The notes below the pieces were generated by a model. The model made no database searches. It was not told the origin of the DNA and worked only from the letters and a program-made list of their open reading frames with translations. This document shows, in pieces, positions 9,124 to 16,573 of a stretch of DNA of 64,000 nt. Source of the stretch: CAZJRB01 sp964547995. Lineage in GTDB: Bacteria; Planctomycetota; Planctomycetia; Pirellulales; Thermoguttaceae. A program made the translations under genes and the position numbers. Positions within the stretch are counted from its first letter, which is position 1. Each line of letters opens with the position of its first letter. The stretch is from the NCBI GenBank assembly GCA_964547995.1, contig CAZJRB010000023.1:1-64000 (forward strand), in the 5' to 3' direction.

Positions 9124-10656
9124 ATGAGCGTTTTTCTGGGAATCGACATCGGCACTTCCGGCACCAAGACCCTCGCCATGGACGAGACCGGTAAGATACT
9201 CGGCGACGCCATGGAAACCTACCCCTGCTACGTCCCCAAACCGCTCTGGAGCGAGCAGGATCCCGAGGACTGGTGGCAGGCAACCGTCAAGTCGATCCGG
9301 CGCGTGATGAAGGCCGCCAGGCTCAAGCCGGCCGAGGTGAAGGCCATCGGGCTTTCGGGGCAGATGCACGGATCGGTCTTTCTCGACAAGAACAACAAAG
9401 TCATCCGCCGCGCAATCCTCTGGAACGACCAGCGGACGGCCGCCGAATGCGACGAAATCACCCAGCGGGCCGGCGGGCGCAAGAAGCTGATCGGCATGGT
9501 TGCCAATCCCGCGCTGGCCGGCTTCACCGCACCGAAGATCCTCTGGCTCCGCAACCACGAACCCGGGAACTTCGACAAGACCCGAAAGGTGCTGCTGCCG
9601 AAGGACGAAATCCGCCGCCGGCTTACCGGCGAGTTCGCCACCGAAGTCAGCGACGCCAGCGGCATGTTGCTCCTGGACGTCAAGAAGCGAACGTGGTCCA
9701 AGAAGTTGCTCTCGGCCTTGGAACTCGATGCCGACCTGTTCGCCAAGTGTTACGAGTCGGAAGACGTCACCGGCAACCTGACCAAGGAGACCGCCGGGTT
9801 GCTCGGGCTGACAACCGATTGCGTCGTGGTCGGCGGGGCCGGCGACTGCGCGGCGGGGGCCGTCGGCACCGGCATCGTCCGCAAGGGTGTGCTCTCCACG
9901 TCGCTGGGCACCTCCGGCGTGGTGTTCGTCCACAGCGACGAAGTGAAGATCGATCCCCAGGGCCGCGTCCATACCTTCTGCCACGCCGTCCGAGGCAAGT
10001 GGCACATGATGGGGGTGAACCTCTCGGCCGGCGGATCGCTGCAATGGTTCCGCAACGAACTCTGCCAAGCTGACGTCGAGAAAGCCAGACGCCGGAAGAA
10101 AGAGATTTACGACATCCTCACCGCCGAAGCCAAGGGGGTCCCGACCGGCAGCCAGGGGCTCTTCTTCCTGCCCTACCTCTCCGGTGAACGGACCCCGCAC
10201 GCCGACCCGGACGCCCGGGGCTGCTTCGTCGGCATCACGCACGCTCATACCCGCGGACATCTCATCCGCTCGATCATGGAAGGCGTCACCTATTCGATGC
10301 GCGACAGCTTCGCGATCTTCGATGCGTTGGGCGTGCCGGTCCGGCAGATCCGCGCCTCCGGCGGCGGCGGGCGAAGCTCCTTGTGGCGGCAGATCCAGGC
10401 CGACTGCTTCGGACGCAAGGTGGTGACGATCAACGCCGAAGAGGGCCCGGCCTACGGCGTCGCCCTGCTGGCGGCCGTCGGCGGCCGTGCCTTCAAAAAC
10501 GTCCGCGAAGCCTGCAATGCCACGATCAGCGTCGTCCAGGAAACCGCCCCGAACCGCAAGGCCAAGAAATACTACGACCGGGCGTTCCCAATCTATCAAG
10601 ACCTGTACCAGTCGCTGAAGGGTGATTTCAAGAAGATCGCGGAGTTGGAGAAGTAG
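9124..10656 (+). CDS. xylB: xylulokinase
   Basis: A 510-residue FGGY-family kinase that phosphorylates D-xylulose to xylulose 5-phosphate in the cytoplasm. The N-terminal phosphate-binding loop GIDIGTSGTKTLAMD lies at residues 6-20, the xylulokinase motif SGQMHG at 78-83, and the catalytic Asp is at 241 in GGAGDCAAGAVG. The C-terminal FGGY signature region (ASGGGGRSSLWRQIQAD) is present. Length is normal for XylB. A Shine-Dalgarno AAGGA (9110-9114) precedes the ATG by nine bases. No xylose isomerase gene is in the window. The gene is divergent from a solute-binding lipoprotein gene. Confidence 0.95.
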   Translation: MSVFLGIDIGTSGTKTLAMDETGKILGDAMETYPCYVPKPLWSEQDPEDWWQATVKSIRRVMKAARLKPAEVKAIGLSGQMHGSVFLDKNNKVIRRAILWNDQRTAAECDEITQRAGGRKKLIGMVANPALAGFTAPKILWLRNHEPGNFDKTRKVLLPKDEIRRRLTGEFATEVSDASGMLLLDVKKRTWSKKLLSALELDADLFAKCYESEDVTGNLTKETAGLLGLTTDCVVVGGAGDCAAGAVGTGIVRKGVLSTSLGTSGVVFVHSDEVKIDPQGRVHTFCHAVRGKWHMMGVNLSAGGSLQWFRNELCQADVEKARRRKKEIYDILTAEAKGVPTGSQGLFFLPYLSGERTPHADPDARGCFVGITHAHTRGHLIRSIMEGVTYSMRDSFAIFDALGVPVRQIRASGGGGRSSLWRQIQADCFGRKVVTINAEEGPAYGVALLAAVGGRAFKNVREACNATISVVQETAPNRKAKKYYDRAFPIYQDLYQSLKGDFKKIAELEK

Positions 10657-10683
10657 CATTCGAATAGGATTTCGAGAATTCCG

Positions 10684-10944
10684 ATGCCGACGTTGCCTGT
10701 TCTATTTGCCGTTCGCTCCTCCTGGGTGGTCATTTTGCTGCTGCTCATCGGTGTCGGGTTCGTCACTTGGTTTGTCATCCGCGTCGTTAGCGATGCAATC
10801 GCCTGGTTCAGGGACGAACTCTTTGACGAGTATCGGGATCTCAGGAAACAATCGGAGGAGGCGCGAAAGGCCCAGCGGAAGACCGGGGCTGAAAACGAGG
10901 AGCAGACACCCGGGCCGGACGCATCTGAGGGTGATACCGTATGA
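10684..10944 (+). CDS. small single-pass membrane protein
   Basis: An 86-residue protein with one transmembrane helix (about residues 13-35, VVILLLLIGVGFVTWFVIRV). A charged, probably coiled-coil tail follows (FRDELFDEYRDLRKQSEEARKAQRK) and ends in a disordered acidic stretch. Its stop overlaps the start of the phosphatase gene (ATGA at 10941-10944), so it is co-translated with it. The stretch lies 27 bases after xylB, so the three may share a transcript. No known family is recognised; a structural or anchoring role is only a guess. Confidence 0.65.
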   Translation: MPTLPVLFAVRSSWVVILLLLIGVGFVTWFVIRVVSDAIAWFRDELFDEYRDLRKQSEEARKAQRKTGAENEEQTPGPDASEGDTV

Positions 10945-11672
10945 AAAGGCAAGCCGTTGTCTTCGATCTCGACGGGACGCTGCTCGACACGCTCGACGAC
11001 CTGGCCGATTCGGGAAACCGTGTCTTGAGCGAGCTGGGGCTTCCCACCCATCCGGTCGACGCGTACAAGTATTTCGTCGGCGACGGGATCGGCATACTGA
11101 TTCGCCGCATGTTGCCGGAGGACCGGCACGACGAGCAGACAATCGCCGAGGCAACCCGCACGTATCGCCGGGAGTACGGCCGGCGGTGGAACGCGAAAAC
11201 GAAACCCTACGACGGAACGAAAACGCTGTTGGACGAATTGACCGCCCGAGGCGTCAAGAAGGCCGTCTTGTCGAACAAGCCGGACGAATTTACCCGGCGG
11301 TGCGTCGAGGAGCTTCTCGGGCGGTGGACGTTTGACGTTGTGCTGGGCCACCACGACGGCATCCCCCGCAAGCCGGATCCCGCCGGGGCTCGCGAAGTCG
11401 TCGCGAAACTGAAAATCCCGCCGGCCGAAATCGCCTATCTCGGCGACACGGCCACCGACATGCAAACGGCCGTCGCCGCCGGGATGTTCCCGGTCGGGGC
11501 GCTCTGGGGATTTCGCAAGGAAGAAGAGTTGCGGGAAGGAGGCGCCGAAGTGCTGATCCGGCATCCGACCGAATTGCTGAATATTGTCGGACCGAGAGCC
11601 GGCCCGCAACACGGGGCGGAGAAGCAAGGGGGAAGTTTGCCGGCCGATGGCCGACTGCACACAGCCGATTGA
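10941..11672 (+). CDS. HAD phosphatase, phosphoglycolate phosphatase-like
   Basis: A 243-residue HAD-superfamily phosphatase. Motif I is FDLDGTLLD with the nucleophile and acid/base at D9 and D11. A helical cap follows (residues ~17-90). Motif II lies near VLSNKPDEF, motif III is the Lys in RKPDP, and motif IV is YLGDTATDMQTA. The order and length fit Gph-type phosphoglycolate phosphatases, which remove 2-phosphoglycolate formed during DNA repair or oxygenase activity. Related cap types act on other small phosphates, so the substrate is not certain. The C-terminal ~25 residues (GPQHGAEKQGGSLPADGR) look unstructured and extend beyond the usual end. Confidence 0.82.
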   Translation: MKRQAVVFDLDGTLLDTLDDLADSGNRVLSELGLPTHPVDAYKYFVGDGIGILIRRMLPEDRHDEQTIAEATRTYRREYGRRWNAKTKPYDGTKTLLDELTARGVKKAVLSNKPDEFTRRCVEELLGRWTFDVVLGHHDGIPRKPDPAGAREVVAKLKIPPAEIAYLGDTATDMQTAVAAGMFPVGALWGFRKEEELREGGAEVLIRHPTELLNIVGPRAGPQHGAEKQGGSLPADGRLHTAD

Positions 11673-11698
11673 TGCCTGCCGGCGTTGTCTGGTATGAT
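11669..11698 (+). promoter_or_regulatory. possible promoter upstream of the membrane protein gene
   Basis: TTGATG (11669-11674) and TATGAT (11693-11698) are 18 bases apart, upstream of the TTG-start membrane protein gene at 11783. The -35 match is partial, so the call is weak. Confidence 0.3.
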
Positions 11699-11782
11699 AG
11701 ATTGCAGATGCCGGTCCCACGGGCAGCGGCCCGCGGGCTTCCTTTGTGAAAATGTTTTGCCTCTCGCTCATAGTCTCACCCT

Positions 11783-13387
11783 TTGAACACGCCGACCGAG
11801 CAACCCGAATCCCGCCCCAACCGCCGGCTGGTCCTGCTGGAAATCGCCCTGGTTTTTGCGGTGTTTTTCATCCAGGGCGCCACGCCGGTGCCGGAGGTGA
11901 ACGAACCGTCCTACCTGGGTAAAGCGATCCATTACTGGAACCCCGACCGGGCGCCGGGCGATTTTTTCCTCGAATCGGCCGACGCGCATGCGGTCTTCTA
12001 CTTCACGTTCGGCTGGCTCTCGCTTTTCATGCCGCCGCCCGTGTTGGCGTGGTTCGGGCGGGTGCTCACTTGGTGGCTGCTGGCGTGGTCCTGGCGGCGG
12101 CTGAACTACGCGATCCTGCGGCGGTCCTGGTTCTCGATCCTGACGGCCGTGCTGCTGGTCGGCCTAATCGAATACTTTCACATGGCGGGCGAATGGATCA
12201 TCGGCGGAGTCGAGGCCAAGGGGTTCGCTTTCGTACTCGTGTTTCTCGGGCTGGAAGCACTGGTCCGCCACCGCTGGAATTGGATGTGGCTGCTGTTCGG
12301 GGCGGCTTCCGCGTTCCACGTGCTTGTCGGCGGCTGGTCGGTTGTCGCAGCGGCGGTGGCGTGGATCGCCGCCGGTAAAGATCGGGCGCCGCTACGTAAG
12401 ATGTGGCCGGGACTTCTCGGCGGGTTCCTCCTTTCGCTGCCCGGCCTGATTCCCGCACTCTTGCTCGACCGCGGTGTGGACGCGGTAACGGTCCGCGAGG
12501 CCTATTCGATCTATGTCTACGAGCGTTTGTGCCATCATCTATCAATCGCGCAGATCCCCCGCTATTTCGTATGGCGTTTCGTGGCGATGGTCCTGGTGTG
12601 GATGGTACTGTGCCGGCTGACTGTGCCCGACGCGGCGCTGCGGCGGCTTCGGGCGTTCGTGGCCGGGGCCCTATTGATCGCGGCCGCCGGACTGCTGGTA
12701 ACTCTCTCGGCACTCTACGATCCGTCGTTCTGCGCCGCGCTGCTGCGGTTCTACTGGTACCGGCTCTCCGACGTGGCCGTGCCGTTGGGCGTTGCCGTAG
12801 AAGTGGCGGCGTTCGTCTCGCAGCGACTCCGCACACGGCCCGGACTGGCGCGAATTTCCCTGGCGGCGGCCATTCTGCTGGCAGCGGTCCATATCGGGGG
12901 CCATGTCTCCCAGCGCGTCGTCCCTCAATTACCGCCCGCTTTCCGATCGTATGATCCGAGGTATCCCGTCGCGTTCTATGTCGAATGGCGCAAGGCGTGC
13001 GATTGGATCGCCGAATCGGGCGAAATCCCCCCCGACGCCCGGTTCATCACGCCGCGCATGACGCAAACGTTCAAGTGGTACGCCGGCCGGGCGGAAGTCG
13101 GCAACTGGAAGGAAATCCCACAAGACGCCGGCACGATCGTCCAGTGGTGGCAGCGGATGAACGACCTCCATGGAACCGGCATGCGCGATCCCTTGCTGCG
13201 ATCGTCGCTGTCCCGTCACAGCCGAACGAGCCTGGAGCAACTCGGCCGGAAGTACAACGCGGACTACTTGATTACCTACGCCCGCCCGCGCCTGCCGCTA
13301 CCGGTGGTCTATCCAACCAACGAAGAAGACCGGAACCACGCATTCGTCATCTATCGGCTGTCGGACGATGAACGATCAACTCCCTGA
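11783..13387 (+). CDS. multi-pass membrane protein of unknown function (DUF6798-like?)
   Basis: A 534-residue integral membrane protein. About ten hydrophobic segments fill residues 15-390 (e.g. LVLLEIALVFAVFFIQ, WFSILTAVLLVGLIEY, LLGGFLLSLPGLIPALLL). A soluble C-terminal domain follows (residues ~400-530) with RFITPRMTQTFKWYAGRAEV. This fits planctomycete membrane proteins I associate with DUF6798 and the wider glycosyltransferase-C-like group. The start is a TTG giving MNTPTEQPES. The end overlaps the Nudix gene by about 20 bases. Substrate and function are unknown. Confidence 0.7.
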   Translation: MNTPTEQPESRPNRRLVLLEIALVFAVFFIQGATPVPEVNEPSYLGKAIHYWNPDRAPGDFFLESADAHAVFYFTFGWLSLFMPPPVLAWFGRVLTWWLLAWSWRRLNYAILRRSWFSILTAVLLVGLIEYFHMAGEWIIGGVEAKGFAFVLVFLGLEALVRHRWNWMWLLFGAASAFHVLVGGWSVVAAAVAWIAAGKDRAPLRKMWPGLLGGFLLSLPGLIPALLLDRGVDAVTVREAYSIYVYERLCHHLSIAQIPRYFVWRFVAMVLVWMVLCRLTVPDAALRRLRAFVAGALLIAAAGLLVTLSALYDPSFCAALLRFYWYRLSDVAVPLGVAVEVAAFVSQRLRTRPGLARISLAAAILLAAVHIGGHVSQRVVPQLPPAFRSYDPRYPVAFYVEWRKACDWIAESGEIPPDARFITPRMTQTFKWYAGRAEVGNWKEIPQDAGTIVQWWQRMNDLHGTGMRDPLLRSSLSRHSRTSLEQLGRKYNADYLITYARPRLPLPVVYPTNEEDRNHAFVIYRLSDDERSTP

Positions 13388-13994
13388 ACTATTGAAACGG
13401 CGCCTGGCCGAGCCGCTTCCGGGCGCCGCAGTTGACGCGCGGTTCGGCGCGCGGCCGATGCCATTGCACCATTACGGTCCACACCCGGCCGACTCCCGTT
13501 TGGCAGCCGTGTTGATCCTGCTCTATCCCCACGAAGATGCGTGGCATCTGCCGCTGACGTTGCGGCCGGCGCACCTGGAGGACCATGCCGGGCAGGTCAG
13601 CTTTCCCGGCGGGGCCATCGAGCCGGGAGAGACCGACCGCGAGGCGGCGATCCGCGAGCTTCACGAAGAACTCGGGACCGAAGGGCACCCGATCGAGCCA
13701 CTGGGAGCGCTTTCGCCGATCTACGTCCGGGCGAGCCGTTTTCGGATCACGCCGTGGGTGGCTGCCACACGCACGCGACCCGGCTTCCAATCCAACCCGG
13801 CCGAGGTCGAGCAGCTTCTCGAAGTCCCCCTGCCCCACCTGCTCGATCCGGCAAACCACCAAAGCCACCGGCGCCAACACGAAGGCCGAACCCTCACCGC
13901 CACGCATTTCCAGTGGCAATCGCACCAAATCTGGGGAGCCACCTGCCTGATGCTGGGCGAACTGGTCATGGCGCTGGAGGGGATTCCCGTTTAG
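13368..13994 (+). CDS. Nudix hydrolase, CoA pyrophosphatase-like
   Basis: A 208-residue Nudix protein. The Nudix box GGAIEPGETDREAAIRELHE plus ELG lies at residues 81-103. Just before it, LRPAHLEDHAGQVSFPGG matches the extra motif (HAGQVSFPGG) of the CoA-diphosphatase subfamily (UPF0035, NudL/YeaB type), which cleaves coenzyme A to phosphopantetheine and adenosine 3',5'-bisphosphate. Length fits the family. The gene begins inside the last codons of the upstream membrane-protein gene, which suggests coupling. Subfamily assignment is good; activity is inferred. Confidence 0.85.
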   Translation: MNDQLPELLKRRLAEPLPGAAVDARFGARPMPLHHYGPHPADSRLAAVLILLYPHEDAWHLPLTLRPAHLEDHAGQVSFPGGAIEPGETDREAAIRELHEELGTEGHPIEPLGALSPIYVRASRFRITPWVAATRTRPGFQSNPAEVEQLLEVPLPHLLDPANHQSHRRQHEGRTLTATHFQWQSHQIWGATCLMLGELVMALEGIPV

Positions 13995-14008
13995 CAGATT
14001 CTTTGCTA

Positions 14009-14037
14009 CCCTAACCCTAACCCTAACCCTCAACCCT
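14009..14037 (+). repeat. short CCCTAA tandem repeat
   Basis: About four units of CCCTAA/CCCTCAA, identical in unit to the vertebrate telomere repeat, lie in the 52-base gap between the Nudix and HAD genes. It does not resemble a protein-coding or regulatory site. A simple-sequence expansion is the likely explanation. Confidence 0.8.
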
Positions 14038-14046
14038 CAGTTCTCT

Positions 14047-14703
14047 ATGCCTCCCCAAGCTGTTATCTTCGACATGGACGGCCTGATGTTCGACACCGAG
14101 AACATCTACACGATGGTCGGTTCGGAGCTGATGCGCCGCCGCGGGGGGGAGTTCACCGATGACTTGAAAGACGAGCTGATGGGCCTGCGTCCGCAGACCA
14201 CCTTCGAGACGATGATCCGCCGGTATGACCTCGACGAACGGTGGGAAGACCTCGCCCGAGAGTCGAACGCGATCTTCCTGGGCCTGCTGGACGAACATCT
14301 GAAGCCGATGCCGGGGCTGTTCGAGTTGCTCGATGCGCTGGAAGCCGCTGGCATTCCCAAGGCAATCGCCACCGGTAGCAGCCGCGGGATGGCCGAAGAG
14401 GTGCTTGCACGGTTTGACCTGTCGCACCGATTTGCGTTCATTCTCGATTCCGAAGACGTCCGGCAGGGCAAGCCGCACCCGGAAATCTATCTGGCTGCCG
14501 CGAAGCGACTCGGCCTGTCGCCGGACCAGACGATCGTGCTCGAGGACAGCCAAAACGGCTGCCGCTCGGCGTCGGCGGCCGGCGCGTTTGCCGTGGCCGT
14601 GCCGGGCGCTCACAGCGAGACACAGGATTTCAGCAGCGCCTCGCTGGTGGTCGAGAATCTGGCCGACCACCGGTTGTACGAGGTGCTGGGTTTGAGGGAA
14701 TAG
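14047..14703 (+). CDS. HAD family phosphatase/mutase (beta-phosphoglucomutase-like)
   Basis: A 218-residue subclass IA HAD protein. Motif I FDMDGLMFD has D9 and D11, and a helical cap spans residues ~15-85. Motif II is ATGSSRGMAEE, motif III is GKPHPEIYL, and motif IV is VLEDSQNGCRSASAAG. The pattern (FDMDGLMFDTE, LEDSxNG) is shared by beta-phosphoglucomutases and sugar-phosphate phosphatases of the YniC/YcjU type. Which reaction it performs cannot be read from sequence. It follows the CCCTAA repeat by 9 bases and runs with the Nudix gene. Confidence 0.8.
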   Translation: MPPQAVIFDMDGLMFDTENIYTMVGSELMRRRGGEFTDDLKDELMGLRPQTTFETMIRRYDLDERWEDLARESNAIFLGLLDEHLKPMPGLFELLDALEAAGIPKAIATGSSRGMAEEVLARFDLSHRFAFILDSEDVRQGKPHPEIYLAAAKRLGLSPDQTIVLEDSQNGCRSASAAGAFAVAVPGAHSETQDFSSASLVVENLADHRLYEVLGLRE

Positions 14704-14947
14704 GCGCCAGCAGTGCTATCACCCCGCGGGCAGGTTGCACGCCAAACAGGAAAACGGGGCGTTTTTTCGCACAAAAAGCGGCCCGGCCTCCGTCATTTCC
14801 GAGCGGAAAAGCGCCCTGCCCCCCCTCTTCCGCCTGCCATGCCTTTCTCTGCTCCTTCCTATTGACCCTGCGCGGCCGAAAATGCTAGACTGCCGTGGCG
14901 ATTTTTCCGCCTTCTCGCCGATTGGCGAATGGTGCAAGGACGGATAG

Positions 14948-15697
14948 ATGTTGGAAACGCTAGGAATCGTACAGGCACATCTCGGCTCGCAGCGGTTTCG
15001 CTGCATGGCGAGCCGAAAGCTCGGCGGCCGGTCGCTGCTGGAATGGGTGGTCCGCCGGGTGACCGATTGCACGCGCCTCGACGGCGTGATTATGCTCGCT
15101 TGCGGCAGCGGGGACGACGACCTGCTGAACGATCTGGTCCCCTCCGATGTGCCGATTTTTGTCGACGACGGGTCCGATCCGCTGGACCGGTTCACCCATG
15201 CGCTGGAACGGTATCCTGCGGAGGCGGCGGTTCGGGTGCAGGGCGACAACCCCTTCGTCGACCCCGCCTTGATCGATCGCCTGGTCACCTCGGCCGAGTG
15301 GCACGGCGATTGCGACTACGCCGGTTACTGTTCGCAGGACGGCCGCCCGGCGACGTTATCGCCGGTAGGCGTTTTTGCGGAATGGTTCCGCAGCAGCGCG
15401 TTACGTCGGGCCGCCCGCTCGGCGAGACGTCACGACGACCGCAACGAGATAACGCGATATCTCTATACGCATCCCGAGAAGTTTCGCCTTCGCCTGATTC
15501 CCGCTCCCGAGGAAATCGACCGCGACGACGTGCGTCTGACGATCGACGAGGAGGAGGATTGGGACCATGCCCTGGAGATATACGAGGCCCTGGGGCCGGA
15601 GGCGCTGGATTGGCAAAGGATTGCCGACTTGTTGGATCATCAGCCGGCATTGCGCCGGCGGATGGCGGCGCTGAACCGCGTCCATAGCGGTGTCTGA
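14948..15697 (+). CDS. SpsF-type cytidylyltransferase
   Basis: A 249-residue nucleotidyltransferase of the cytidylyltransferase family (CMP-KDO synthetase/SpsF type). Its N terminus is IVQAHLGSQRFRCMASRKLGG, where R16, R18 and the Lys in ASRKL are the nucleotide-binding residues of the family. The metal-binding segment VRVQGDNPFVDPALID lies near residue 100. Proteins of this kind activate sugars or alcohols as CMP or CDP derivatives for surface polysaccharides. A Shine-Dalgarno AAGGA is six bases before the ATG. It opens the surface-glycan locus and could supply a CDP-linked substrate to the two CDP-alcohol transferases downstream; that link is inference. Confidence 0.8.
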   Translation: MLETLGIVQAHLGSQRFRCMASRKLGGRSLLEWVVRRVTDCTRLDGVIMLACGSGDDDLLNDLVPSDVPIFVDDGSDPLDRFTHALERYPAEAAVRVQGDNPFVDPALIDRLVTSAEWHGDCDYAGYCSQDGRPATLSPVGVFAEWFRSSALRRAARSARRHDDRNEITRYLYTHPEKFRLRLIPAPEEIDRDDVRLTIDEEEDWDHALEIYEALGPEALDWQRIADLLDHQPALRRRMAALNRVHSGV

Positions 15698-15790
15698 GCG
15701 GCCGCCGAACAATAATCGAAAGGATTCGAATCCCGATGAGCAGGATGCTCCGCCACGCAGCAGGCACACTGCGAGCTTGTGAAAAAAACC

Positions 15791-15844
15791 GTGTGGAGCG
15801 ACTCTCCGAGTCGCAGCTTCACGACACGGAGTGTCGTGCCACAC
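15791..15844. repeat. REPIN-like double hairpin element
   Basis: Two perfect hairpins lie side by side: GCGACTC-TCC-GAGTCGC (15798-15814) and CACGACAC-GGA-GTGTCGTG (15820-15838). They are enclosed by the inverted ends GTGTGG (15791-15796) and CCACAC (15839-15844). The two hairpins are inverted relative to each other with the shared core CTCCG. The element lies upstream of the HAD-like gene, between it and the cytidylyltransferase gene. Confidence 0.75.
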
Positions 15845-15849
15845 TGCGT

Positions 15850-16560
15850 ATGCCGCCCGCCACGTTGTCCGGTCCCATTCGAGGCGCATTGTTCGACATG
15901 TGCAACGTACTGTACGATGCCACCGTCTGGCGGCGATGGGTGCTCCGGCTGCTTTCCCGTCTGGGCGTCTACACCAACTACCATTGCTTCTTCCGCGTTT
16001 GGGACCGCGAGTACCTCGGCGAAGTCCAGCGCGGAGACCGCGATTTCTGGGAAGCCTTCGAGTCGTTCCTCCGATCGGTAGGGCTCTCGGGCGGCCAGAT
16101 CGACGAGGTCAAAGCGGCCTCCACGGCCCGGCGACGCCAGCTCGAAAAGAGCACGCACCCCTTGCCGGGTGTCCGCACCACGCTCGGGCGATTGCACAAG
16201 GCCGGGTTGGTGCTGGGCGTCGCCTGCGATTCGTTCTATCCGTCTTCTTTCCTGCGGGAATGTCTTGATCGCTTCGCGGTCGGAAGAATGTTCTCGGTGG
16301 TGGTCTCTTCCCTCGATCTGAAGCGGACCATGCCCGATCCGATCGTCTACCGGACCGCGCTGGACGCCATGAACCTGCCCCCGGAGGAAGTCGTCTTTGT
16401 CGGCCACGATGCCGTCGAGCTCGAAGGAGCTACAGCGATGGGGATGCCTACCGTCGCTTTCAACTTCGACCCTAACGCCAAGGCTGACGTCTACATCACT
16501 TGCTTCAACGCGTTGCCCGAAGTACTCGAAACCCTGCCACCATTGGCTGCCGCCAGCTAG
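15850..16560 (+). CDS. HAD-like hydrolase with altered motif I
   Basis: A 236-residue HAD-fold protein starting MPPATLSGPIRGALFDMCNV. I chose the ATG at 15850 because the upstream in-frame stretch is the palindromic repeat. Motif I is FDMCNVLYDA: the nucleophile Asp is present but the acid/base Asp two residues later is Cys. The cap (residues ~20-90), motif II (ACDSFYP), the motif III Lys region (LKRTMPDPIVY) and motif IV GHDAVELEGA are otherwise recognisable. The change may alter or remove phosphatase activity. It follows the cytidylyltransferase in the glycan locus, and the GT-B-like gene starts 13 bases after its stop. Confidence 0.7.
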   Translation: MPPATLSGPIRGALFDMCNVLYDATVWRRWVLRLLSRLGVYTNYHCFFRVWDREYLGEVQRGDRDFWEAFESFLRSVGLSGGQIDEVKAASTARRRQLEKSTHPLPGVRTTLGRLHKAGLVLGVACDSFYPSSFLRECLDRFAVGRMFSVVVSSLDLKRTMPDPIVYRTALDAMNLPPEEVVFVGHDAVELEGATAMGMPTVAFNFDPNAKADVYITCFNALPEVLETLPPLAAAS

Positions 16561-16573
16561 AGAGAACCAAAAT

